Of a stretch of DNA of 20,181 nucleotides, positions 13,896-20,181 are shown piece after piece. Both the position numbers and the translations under genes were made by a program. The DNA is from an uncultured Bacilli bacterium (GTDB lineage: Bacteria; Bacillota_I; Bacilli_A; RF39; UBA660): positions 1-20,181 of the forward strand of contig CAKOHQ010000024.1 of the NCBI GenBank assembly GCA_934085875.1, in the 5' to 3' direction. A model generated the notes under the pieces. It was not told the origin of the DNA and ran no database searches. It was given only the letters and a program-made list of their open reading frames with translations. Each line of letters begins with the position of its first letter. Position 1 is the first letter of the stretch.

Positions 13896-15222
13896 TGAAG
13901 ATGATAAAACTTTATTAAATGCTTTTGAAATAGAAAGAAAGAAAACTAAAGATGAAAATATAAAAGATTATGATGTTTTTCCTGATAAAGTTTTATTAGA
14001 TAAATTAAGAAGTAGTATAATAGAAAATATTATTGATAAAGAAGTTCCGGTTGGATTATCTTTAGAGAGTTTTATTAATGATCAAATAGATGCTTCTATT
14101 GAAGGTTATGATTTAACTAATTTGGAACGTAGTCATATTTTTAATATGATTGAAGATGAAATAAATGGTAATGGACCTTTAACTGAATTATTAAAAGATA
14201 AAGATATTACTGAAATAATGGTTAATGGACCACATGAAGTTTATATTGAAATTGATGGTAGAATTAGAAAAGATGAAAGTGTTTCATTTATAAATGATGA
14301 ACATATAGTTCGTACAGTTCAAAGATTAATTCAACCACTTGGAAGAACAATAGATAGTGCAAATCCGATGGTTGACTCCAGATTGTCAGATGGATCACGT
14401 ATAAATGCTGTAATACCTCCATTAAGTGTTAAAGGACCAATAGTTACTATTCGTAAATTCAAAGATGATATGGTTAATATTGATGAACTTTTAAGAATAG
14501 GTACATTAACTAATGAAATGGCTAAGTTTCTAGAGGCAAGTGTTAAAGGAAAACTCAATATAATTGTGTGTGGGGGTACTGGTAGTGGTAAGACAACTCT
14601 ATTAAATATTCTCGGAAGTTTTATAGATAATGTTGATAGAATTATAACAATAGAAGATGCTGCTGAACTAAAACTTCATCAAGAACACGTTATTTCTCTA
14701 GAAACTAGAACAGTTAGCTATGGTGCTGGTAACGAAATTACTATTAGAGATTTAGTTAGAAATGCGCTTCGTATGAGACCTGATAGAATCATAGTAGGCG
14801 AATGTCGTGGTAAAGAAGCTTTTGATATGTTACAAGCAATGAATACAGGTCATGATGGATCACTTACAACTATACATGCTAATGGTGTTGTAGATGCATT
14901 AAATAGACTAGAAACTTTGGTTCTTATGAGTGGGCTTGAAATTCCTATAAAAGCTATAAGAGAATATATAGTTAATGCAATAGATCTAGTTATAAATATT
15001 GAAAGAATGGCAGATGGAAAAAGAAAAATTACTAATATTAGTGAAATAGTTAATATAGAAAAAGGAGAAATCAATTTAAAACCTATTTTTGAATTTGTTC
15101 AAAATGGATTAACTGATTCCAAAGAAGTTAATGGTTCATTCAAAATGAATAAAGAACGTCCTATAATATTAGATAAAATAAGATCAAGAGGTATTGATAT
15201 AATTGATGATTTATATAAATAA
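13885..15222 (+). CDS. tadA: TadA/CpaF-type secretion ATPase
   Basis: 445 residues from ATG 13885 (MINNEDDKT). A six-codon longer start at 13867 lacks a ribosome binding site. It is the hexameric motor for pilus assembly. The N-terminal domain includes GPLTELLKDKDITEIMVNGP (about 94-113). Walker A is GGTGSGKTT (about 230), the Asp-box region RMRPDRIIVGECRG (about 294-307) and the His-box GHDGSLTTIHAN (about 319-330). This set and the length identify the CpaF branch of the type II/IV secretion ATPases. A TAA at 15222 is followed after 11 bases by tadB with AAGGAGTGG between. Confidence 0.96.
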   Translation: MINNEDDKTLLNAFEIERKKTKDENIKDYDVFPDKVLLDKLRSSIIENIIDKEVPVGLSLESFINDQIDASIEGYDLTNLERSHIFNMIEDEINGNGPLTELLKDKDITEIMVNGPHEVYIEIDGRIRKDESVSFINDEHIVRTVQRLIQPLGRTIDSANPMVDSRLSDGSRINAVIPPLSVKGPIVTIRKFKDDMVNIDELLRIGTLTNEMAKFLEASVKGKLNIIVCGGTGSGKTTLLNILGSFIDNVDRIITIEDAAELKLHQEHVISLETRTVSYGAGNEITIRDLVRNALRMRPDRIIVGECRGKEAFDMLQAMNTGHDGSLTTIHANGVVDALNRLETLVLMSGLEIPIKAIREYIVNAIDLVINIERMADGKRKITNISEIVNIEKGEINLKPIFEFVQNGLTDSKEVNGSFKMNKERPIILDKIRSRGIDIIDDLYK

Positions 15223-15233
15223 GGAGTGGTAAT

Positions 15234-16229
15234 ATGAATTCATATATTGTTGGTGTAATAGCAATAATATTAACAATAATTTTATTTATTTTATGTTACT
15301 TTTTGTTATCTAATATATTTATAAATTATGATACTAGATATCTGAATTATTCTATAACAAGTTTAAAAACAAATGAATTAACTTTTTTTGAAAAATTATT
15401 TAATTTATTTTGGAAATATGTTAAAAAAACTAGTACTTTATTAAATAAAAGTGAACTATTTAAAAGATATGGTAATAAATTCAATAAATACATAAATTAC
15501 AAAGACATACATAGTATAAGAGGTATAGATTATATTAGTATAAAATTTATAATTAGTATATTATTTGGAATACTATATTTAATATCTACTTTATTTAGTG
15601 TTAGTTATAATAGTTTTGCATTAATAATAATAATGTTTTTAAGTTTCTTTATATTAGATATATATTTTAAAATTGAATATAAAAGTAGAAGAAAAAGTAT
15701 AGAGAATGATTTATTAAGTGCTATTATTATAATGAATAATGCTTTTAAAAGTGGTATGAATATAATGCAAGCTATTAACATTGTTGAAAATGAATTAGAA
15801 GGTCCTATAAAAGAAGAATTTAAGAAAATTAATTTAGATATTAAATATGGCTTAAGTTTAGAAGTTGTCTTTGAAAGATTCTATAATAGAGTAAAAATAG
15901 AAGATATAAAGTATATCGCTAGTAGTTTATCACTTATAAACAAAACTGGTGGAAATATTGTTAAAGTTTTTGGATCTATTGAAAAGAATTTTTATGATAA
16001 AAAGAAAATTAATGATGAAATGAATTCATTAATAAGTAGTAGTGTATTCATGTATAGATTATTAATTACAATACCAATAATTCTATCATTACTTATATTA
16101 TTTATTAATCCTACATTTTTCTTACCCCTAATAAATACACTATTAGGTAAAATAATTATATTAATTATTTTAATATTTTATGTATGTTATATATTTGTTA
16201 TAAAAAGAATTATGAAGGTGATAGTGTGA
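15234..16229 (+). CDS. tadB: TadB-type inner-membrane platform protein (T2SSF domain)
   Basis: 331 residues. There is one N-terminal membrane helix (about 5-30), a pair of helices near 105-140, a cytoplasmic T2SSF four-helix domain (about 160-260; FKSGMNIMQAINIVENELEG is typical of the family), and a final hydrophobic hairpin (about 270-325). It forms the platform with TadC for the TadA motor. The start has AAGGAGTGG seven bases upstream. The stop TGA (16227-16229) overlaps the GTG start of tadC (GTGA), so UGA works as a stop here. Confidence 0.88.
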   Translation: MNSYIVGVIAIILTIILFILCYFLLSNIFINYDTRYLNYSITSLKTNELTFFEKLFNLFWKYVKKTSTLLNKSELFKRYGNKFNKYINYKDIHSIRGIDYISIKFIISILFGILYLISTLFSVSYNSFALIIIMFLSFFILDIYFKIEYKSRRKSIENDLLSAIIIMNNAFKSGMNIMQAINIVENELEGPIKEEFKKINLDIKYGLSLEVVFERFYNRVKIEDIKYIASSLSLINKTGGNIVKVFGSIEKNFYDKKKINDEMNSLISSSVFMYRLLITIPIILSLLILFINPTFFLPLINTLLGKIIILIILIFYVCYIFVIKRIMKVIV

Positions 16230-16900
16230 ATAGTATATATAGAAAAAAAACAATCAAAAGATTAGATAAGAAATTCAAATTATTAGGCATTAAATATAAT
16301 AGTACTAAATTTATGAATTATAGAGTATTAATAAGTTTATTTATATTATTAATATTTCTTATTTTAAGTAATAAAGGATACATATATGGACCTTTGTTTG
16401 CTGTTTTAATTTATTTTTCATTTGAATACTATTTAAATTATAAAATTAAATTGAGAAAAGAAATGTTAAATTATCAAGCAATATTCTTTTTCCAAATATT
16501 ATCTTTAACTTTAGAGGGTGGTAAAGATTTACAAGGTGGTATAAAACTTACTTGTAATGCTATTGATAATGATATATCTAATGAATTTAAAAAAACTTTA
16601 CATGAAGTTGAATTAGGTAAAAGTTTGAATGAAGCTATTAATAATATGAAAAATAGAATACCAAGTGAAGAAATAAATACAGTATTATTAAATATTACAC
16701 AAAATGCTTTATTTGGTAATAATATAATAGAATCTTTAAATAATCAAATAGAATATTTAAGAGATAAGAAAATGCTAAATATTAAAGGAAAAATAAATAA
16801 AATGCCAGTGAAAATTAGTGTAGTATCTGTTATATTTATTATACCTATAATCTTACTTTTACTATTAGGTCCTGTTGTTATAAATTTTCTTGCTAAATAA
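16226..16900 (+). CDS. tadC: TadC-type inner-membrane platform protein (T2SSF domain)
   Basis: 224 residues from GTG 16226, chosen because GAAGGTG lies five bases upstream and the GTGA overlap with tadB is a classic coupling. An ATG 14 codons earlier has no ribosome binding site. Two membrane helices lie near 35-75, followed by a T2SSF domain with FFQILSLTLEGGKDLQGGI (about 87-105) and LGKSLNEAINNMKNR, and a C-terminal helix ending LGPVVINFLAK. Last gene of the tad operon. Confidence 0.85.
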   Translation: MNSIYRKKTIKRLDKKFKLLGIKYNSTKFMNYRVLISLFILLIFLILSNKGYIYGPLFAVLIYFSFEYYLNYKIKLRKEMLNYQAIFFFQILSLTLEGGKDLQGGIKLTCNAIDNDISNEFKKTLHEVELGKSLNEAINNMKNRIPSEEINTVLLNITQNALFGNNIIESLNNQIEYLRDKKMLNIKGKINKMPVKISVVSVIFIIPIILLLLLGPVVINFLAK

Positions 16901-16918
16901 TAAATAAAATTATATAAT
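16890..16918 (+). promoter_or_regulatory. Possible promoter of the TM2/DUF2752 genes
   Basis: TTGCTA (16890-16895), 17-bp spacer, TATAAT (16913-16918), followed by GAGGTG and ATG at 16936. The -35 sits in the last codons of tadC. Confidence 0.55.
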
Positions 16919-16935
16919 TATTAAGAGGTGTCGAT

Positions 16936-17322
16936 ATGAATAAATTTTGTACAAACTGTGGTCAAGAGTTAGATAATGATGCAACATTTTGCTATAACTG
17001 TGGTAAAAAAATTATAGATGATAAAAATAATAATGAAAATAATACACAAAATAACACTAATAAAAAATCAGATGATGGAGTAAAAATTACAACACAAAAA
17101 AGTAAAATTGCTGCTGGATTATTTGGAATATTTTTAGGTAGTTTAGGAATACATAATTTTTATTTAGGTTATAATAGTAAAGCAACGGCTCAACTTTTAA
17201 TATCAGTATTATCATGTTTTACATTATCTTTTATAAGTGGCATTTGGGGCTTTATAGAAGGTATATTAATACTTACTGGTTCTATAAATGTTGATGCGGA
17301 AGGAAATCCTCTTGCAGAATAA
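16936..17322 (+). CDS. Zinc-ribbon plus TM2-domain membrane protein
   Basis: 128 residues. An N-terminal zinc ribbon has two CxxC pairs: FCTNCG (about 4-9) and FCYNCG (about 19-24). A Asn/Lys-rich linker (about 28-55) leads to a TM2 domain: AAGLFGIFLGSLGIHNFYLG (about 60-79) with the LGxxGxHxFYLG-type signature, then a second helix with GIWGFIEGI. Such proteins are small two-pass membrane proteins of unknown function, common in gut Firmicutes. The ribosome binding site GAGGTG lies six bases upstream of ATG. The 3' end overlaps the DUF2752 gene. Confidence 0.88.
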   Translation: MNKFCTNCGQELDNDATFCYNCGKKIIDDKNNNENNTQNNTNKKSDDGVKITTQKSKIAAGLFGIFLGSLGIHNFYLGYNSKATAQLLISVLSCFTLSFISGIWGFIEGILILTGSINVDAEGNPLAE

Positions 17323-17677
17323 AAAAGAAATAAATATATTAATGATAAGTGGAATATTACTTCTATTTATCATTTTATTTTTGAAACCAATTTGTATATT
17401 TAAATATATCACACATATACCATGTCCAATGTGCGGAATAACTAGAGGAATTAAATCTATTTTAAATTTCAATATAATAGATTCTCTTAAATATAACTTA
17501 TTATCTATACTTACATTATTATTTATAACTACATTTTATATATTGTATATTTTATCAATCATATTAAGAAAAAATTATATAAGTTGCTATTATAATTATT
17601 TTGTGATAAACTTTAAAACAATTATTTATATATTATTAATTAATTGGTTAATTAATATATTAAAAGGGGTGTTTTAA
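17312..17677 (+). CDS. DUF2752 membrane protein
   Basis: 121 residues from a TTG start at 17312, chosen because GGAAGG (17298-17303) lies eight bases upstream; an ATG at 17288 in frame has no such site. The family signature is CPMCGITRG (PCPxCGxTR) at about residues 33-42, after a first membrane helix. Two more hydrophobic helices follow (about 60-85 and 100-118). DUF2752 proteins are short membrane proteins of unknown function often found next to TM2-domain genes, as here. The gene overlaps the TM2 gene by 11 bases, so they are probably co-translated. The stop (TAATG) overlaps a tiny ORF. Confidence 0.8.
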   Translation: MQNKKEINILMISGILLLFIILFLKPICIFKYITHIPCPMCGITRGIKSILNFNIIDSLKYNLLSILTLLFITTFYILYILSIILRKNYISCYYNYFVINFKTIIYILLINWLINILKGVF

Positions 17678-17761
17678 TGTATATAAATATTGTTTTATCA
17701 TTCTTATTATGTTATGACTAAAAAAGAACTTGATGAAATAGATGATAAAAAAATTAACTAA
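17677..17761 (+). CDS. Tiny ORF pair, possibly one frameshifted small membrane protein
   Basis: ATG 17677 shares a base with the DUF2752 stop and has AGGGG seven bases upstream. It encodes a 14-residue hydrophobic peptide (MYINIVLSFLLCYD) ending at TAA 17721. A second ORF, ATG 17714 to TAA 17761, overlaps it and reads MTKKELDEIDDKKIN. Together, with a shift near 17712, they would make a protein of about 29 residues with one membrane helix and a charged tail, a plausible small membrane protein. Whether it is a broken gene, two coupled peptides or a sequence error cannot be told here. Confidence 0.3.
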
Positions 17762-17796
17762 TGTAAATATATTGTATATTTAAGAAAATTATTAAT

Positions 17797-17823
17797 AAAC
17801 ATATTTTAAATATGTTTTTTTTA
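17797..17823 (+). terminator. Terminator before ftsW-like gene
   Basis: AAACATATTT (17797-17806) with AAATATGTTT (17808-17817), the tight centre opening into a small A/T loop, followed by more T's to 17821. It ends the TM2/DUF2752 transcript. Confidence 0.75.
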
Positions 17824-17849
17824 TGATATAGTTTTGTTAGGGTGTAATA

Positions 17850-19016
17850 ATGAAAAGTAGATTTAAAAATATGGATAAAATTTTATTTTTATTAATGCTT
17901 ATTTATACAATACTTGGATTAGTTATGGTATTTAGTGCATCAAGTATGACAGCTGTATTACAATATGGAAGAAGCGAATCATATTTTTTTGTAAGACAAT
18001 TATTCTTCGTTATAATGGCCTATGTATGTGGTTTTATAATATTATTTTTACCAGATAAAATAATAAGATATTTAAAAAAAATGTATAAGTTTATTGCATA
18101 TGCTGCAATAATTATATTAATTATTACATTAACGTGTACTGAACCTATTAACGGTGCTAATAGTTGGTTAAAGATTGGACCTATTAGTATACAACCTAGT
18201 GAATTTGTTAAAACTATGATGGTTTGTTTTATAGCTTTTGCTTTTAATAATCCTAAGAAAATGTTTTATAAATATAAATTTTTAGTACCCTTTATTTACG
18301 CAATAATATGTGCTGGTTTAATAGCGGCTCAACCTGATTTAGGAACTGCAATGATTTTAGCTATAACGTGCTTTTTTATGTTTATTAGTTTACCAATAAA
18401 AGATAATAAATATGCAAAACTAAAAATAATTGCTGGTGTAGGTGCAACAATATGTGCTTTAATGTTCTTTATGGGAAGTGACATTTTAAAAAATTTTTTA
18501 ACAGAAGAACAATTAAGCCGTCTAACTTATAATAATCCATGTACTAGATATAGTGAAAAGACTGGATACCAAGTTTGTAATGGTTATATTGCTATTAATA
18601 ATGGTGGATTATTTGGTGTAGGACTTGGAAACAGTACACAAAAATATTTATATTTACCAGAAGCTTATACTGATTTTATATTTCCTATTGTAGTAGAAGA
18701 ATTAGGAAGTGTAATGGCTTCAATAATAATTATTGGATATTTACTAATATTATTTAGAATATTGTTAATCGCTAGACATAGTGAAACATTAACAGGTTCA
18801 TTATTAGCATATGGTACATTTTCACTTATAACTGCTCATTTATTAGTAAATTTATTAGGAGTTATGGCTATAATTCCATTAACTGGTGTTCCATTACCAT
18901 TCTTAAGTAGTGGAGGAAGTTTCGCATTCAATTTAATTATATTAATGTTTATAACTTTAAAAGTTAGTATAGAGAATAAGAATATAAAGTTAAAAAGAGA
19001 AATAAATAATTTATAA
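17850..19016 (+). CDS. ftsW: SEDS family peptidoglycan glycosyltransferase (FtsW-like)
   Basis: 388 residues with about ten membrane segments. SEDS signatures include LGLVMVFSASS (about 22-32), GANSWLKIGPISIQPSEFVK (about 104-123; the WLxxGxxxxQPSE block), AAQPDLGTAMIL (about 159-170, with the catalytic-type Asp), EELG (about 274) and IPLTGVPLPFLSSGGS (about 346-361). These enzymes polymerise lipid II with a class B PBP. The SSGGS end and overall length fit FtsW/SpoVE better than RodA, but the call between them is not certain without neighbours such as murG. Its presence argues the cell has a wall. A GGGTG ribosome binding site lies before the ATG. galE follows eight bases after the stop. Confidence 0.9.
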   Translation: MKSRFKNMDKILFLLMLIYTILGLVMVFSASSMTAVLQYGRSESYFFVRQLFFVIMAYVCGFIILFLPDKIIRYLKKMYKFIAYAAIIILIITLTCTEPINGANSWLKIGPISIQPSEFVKTMMVCFIAFAFNNPKKMFYKYKFLVPFIYAIICAGLIAAQPDLGTAMILAITCFFMFISLPIKDNKYAKLKIIAGVGATICALMFFMGSDILKNFLTEEQLSRLTYNNPCTRYSEKTGYQVCNGYIAINNGGLFGVGLGNSTQKYLYLPEAYTDFIFPIVVEELGSVMASIIIIGYLLILFRILLIARHSETLTGSLLAYGTFSLITAHLLVNLLGVMAIIPLTGVPLPFLSSGGSFAFNLIILMFITLKVSIENKNIKLKREINNL

Positions 19017-19032
19017 GAAAGGAATGATTTTT

Positions 19033-20034
19033 ATGAAAAAAATATTAGTAACAGGAGGATTAGGATATATTGGTAGTCATACATCAGTTTTATTATTACA
19101 ATCAGGCTATGAAGTAGTTATTATGGATAATTTATCTAATAGTAAAATAGAAGTTGTAGATAAGATTAAAAAGATAACTAACAAAGATTTTAAATTTTAT
19201 AAAGAAGATTTAAGAAATGAAAAAGTATTAGATGATATTTTTAAAAAGGAAAATATTGATGCAGTAATACATTTTGCTGGATTGAAAGCAGTAGGAGAAA
19301 GTGTTAAAAAACCGCTATTATATTATCAAAACAATTTAGATAGTACTTTAACTTTATGTAAAATAATGAATAAATATAATGTAAAGAAATTAGTATTTTC
19401 TTCTAGTGCTACCGTTTATGGTAGTCAAAAAGTATTACCAATAAAAGAAACTGCTAGTTTGAGTACTACAAATCCCTATGGTTCTACTAAACTATTTATT
19501 GAATATATTTTAGATGATATTTATAAAAGTGATAATGATTGGAGTATAATTAAATTAAGATATTTCAATCCTGTTGGAGCACATGATAGTGGACTTTTAG
19601 GAGAAGATCCTAATGGTATACCTAATAATTTAATGCCATACGTTAGTAAAGTTGCTATGGGAGAATTACCATATTTAAATGTATTTGGTGATGATTACAA
19701 AACTAAAGATGGCACAGGAGTTAGAGATTATATTCATGTTGTTGATTTATCTTTAGGTCACTTAAAAGCTTTAGAATATATTGAAAAAAATAATGGAAGT
19801 ATTGCAATTAATTTAGGTACTGGTAAGGGATATAGTGTATTAGATATAGTAAATGCATATGAAAAAGTAAATGGAATAAAAGTCCCATACAAAATAGCTC
19901 CTAGACGTGATGGAGATATTGCAGAATGTTATGCAGATCCAACTAAAGCATTAGAACTTTTAAATTGGAAAGCTGAAAAAGATTTAGATGATATGGTAAG
20001 AAGTTCATATAATTTTGTAAAAAATAATAAATGA
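19033..20034 (+). CDS. galE: UDP-glucose 4-epimerase
   Basis: 333 residues from ATG 19033. An ATG three codons earlier (19024) sits one base from the ribosome binding site AGAAAGG and is less likely. Interconverts UDP-glucose and UDP-galactose for surface polysaccharide or galactose use. NAD-binding TGGLGYIGSH is at residues 7-16, then HFAGLKAVGES (about 80-90). The catalytic serine region is SSSATVYG (about 121-128) and the YxxxK pair is YGSTK (about 145-149). RYFNPVGAHDSG (about 173-184) and YADPTKA near the end are typical of GalE. The stop is TGA inside a terminator stem. Probably co-transcribed with the SEDS gene (eight bases apart). Confidence 0.95.
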   Translation: MKKILVTGGLGYIGSHTSVLLLQSGYEVVIMDNLSNSKIEVVDKIKKITNKDFKFYKEDLRNEKVLDDIFKKENIDAVIHFAGLKAVGESVKKPLLYYQNNLDSTLTLCKIMNKYNVKKLVFSSSATVYGSQKVLPIKETASLSTTNPYGSTKLFIEYILDDIYKSDNDWSIIKLRYFNPVGAHDSGLLGEDPNGIPNNLMPYVSKVAMGELPYLNVFGDDYKTKDGTGVRDYIHVVDLSLGHLKALEYIEKNNGSIAINLGTGKGYSVLDIVNAYEKVNGIKVPYKIAPRRDGDIAECYADPTKALELLNWKAEKDLDDMVRSSYNFVKNNK

Positions 20035-20062
20035 TTGAAACATATCATTTATTTTTTTATTT
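20029..20062 (+). terminator. Terminator after galE
   Basis: AAATGAT (20029-20035) pairs with ATCATTT (20044-20050), followed by ATTTTTTTATTT. The galE TGA stop is in the upstream arm, strong support that TGA is a true stop here. Confidence 0.8.
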
Positions 20063-20072
20063 CTTACATAAT

Positions 20073-20100
20073 GTGACATATTTTTTAAATACATTATAGT
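20073..20100 (+). promoter_or_regulatory. Possible promoter of the gene starting at the right edge
   Basis: GTGACA (20073-20078), 16-bp spacer, TATAGT (20095-20100). One mismatch from each consensus box; it would give a leader of about 65 bases. Confidence 0.45.
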
Positions 20101-20169
20101 AATGTATATAACCAGAGCTTTATTTTGTCTAGTGCTTACCCAAACTATTTAATAAATAGAAGGGTTGTG

Positions 20170-20181
20170 ATGATAATGAGT
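20170..20181 (+). CDS. First codons of next gene (cut by window edge)
   Basis: ATG 20170 or, in the same frame, ATG 20176, preceded by AGAAGGG (20158-20164). Only four codons are visible, so no product can be named. The leader just upstream can form a hairpin, ACCC (20138-20141) with GGGT (20162-20165) enclosing CTATT/AATAG, that would cover this ribosome binding site. Confidence 0.4.

Overview
The window is very AT-rich, uses TGG for tryptophan throughout and ends genes with TAA, TAG and TGA. It carries a T-box leader, GGTGA/AGGAGG-type ribosome binding sites, a GatCAB amidotransferase operon and an FtsW/SEDS protein. This suggests a low-GC Firmicutes-like, peptidoglycan-making bacterium close to the uncultured gut lineages on the Mollicutes/Erysipelotrichia side of Bacilli (RF39-like). 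The placement is inference from gene style, not a database result.

Layout. 1-729: C-terminal part of a surface protein. 792-2896: three membrane proteins, namely a DUF421/YetF-like protein, an apparently catalytically dead CPBP-like protein, and a CPBP intramembrane protease with all its motifs. 2900-5804: promoter, T-box, hisS and asnS. 5821-6445: two tandem copies of a structured non-coding module that reads as a type I toxin-antitoxin locus. 6487-11378: aspS, gatC, gatA and gatB, nearly all overlapping by a few bases; gatA has one in-frame TGA. 11440-12243 (minus): Cof-type HAD hydrolase. 12351-16900: compact Tad/Flp-type pilus assembly operon (TadE-like, TadG-like, TadZ, TadA, TadB, TadC). 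16936-17761: zinc-ribbon TM2 protein, DUF2752 protein and two tiny ORFs. 17850-20034: SEDS glycosyltransferase (FtsW-like) and galE. 20073-20181: leader and first codons of the next gene.

The most interesting part is 5821-6445. Copy 2 has a plus-strand promoter, a 5' leader that can pair with both the ribosome binding site and the distal 3' end, and a 30-residue basic/hydrophobic peptide behind an excellent Shine-Dalgarno. It also has a convergent antisense RNA of about 110 nt with its own sigma-A-type promoter (17-bp spacer) and Rho-independent terminator. Copy 1 keeps the antisense promoter and terminator, but its homologous peptide frame has lost its start codon and gained stops. Synonymous differences between the two peptide frames support real coding. 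I do not recognise the peptide as a named toxin family. The module lies between asnS and aspS, inside what otherwise looks like one translation-factor operon.

How the genes work together: HisRS, AsnRS and AspRS charge tRNAs. With AsnRS present and no GlnRS visible, GatCAB most likely makes Gln-tRNA(Gln), so an intact GatA should be essential, which makes its TGA codon notable. The Tad genes encode the motor and membrane platform of a pilus, but the major pilin and prepilin peptidase are not in the window.
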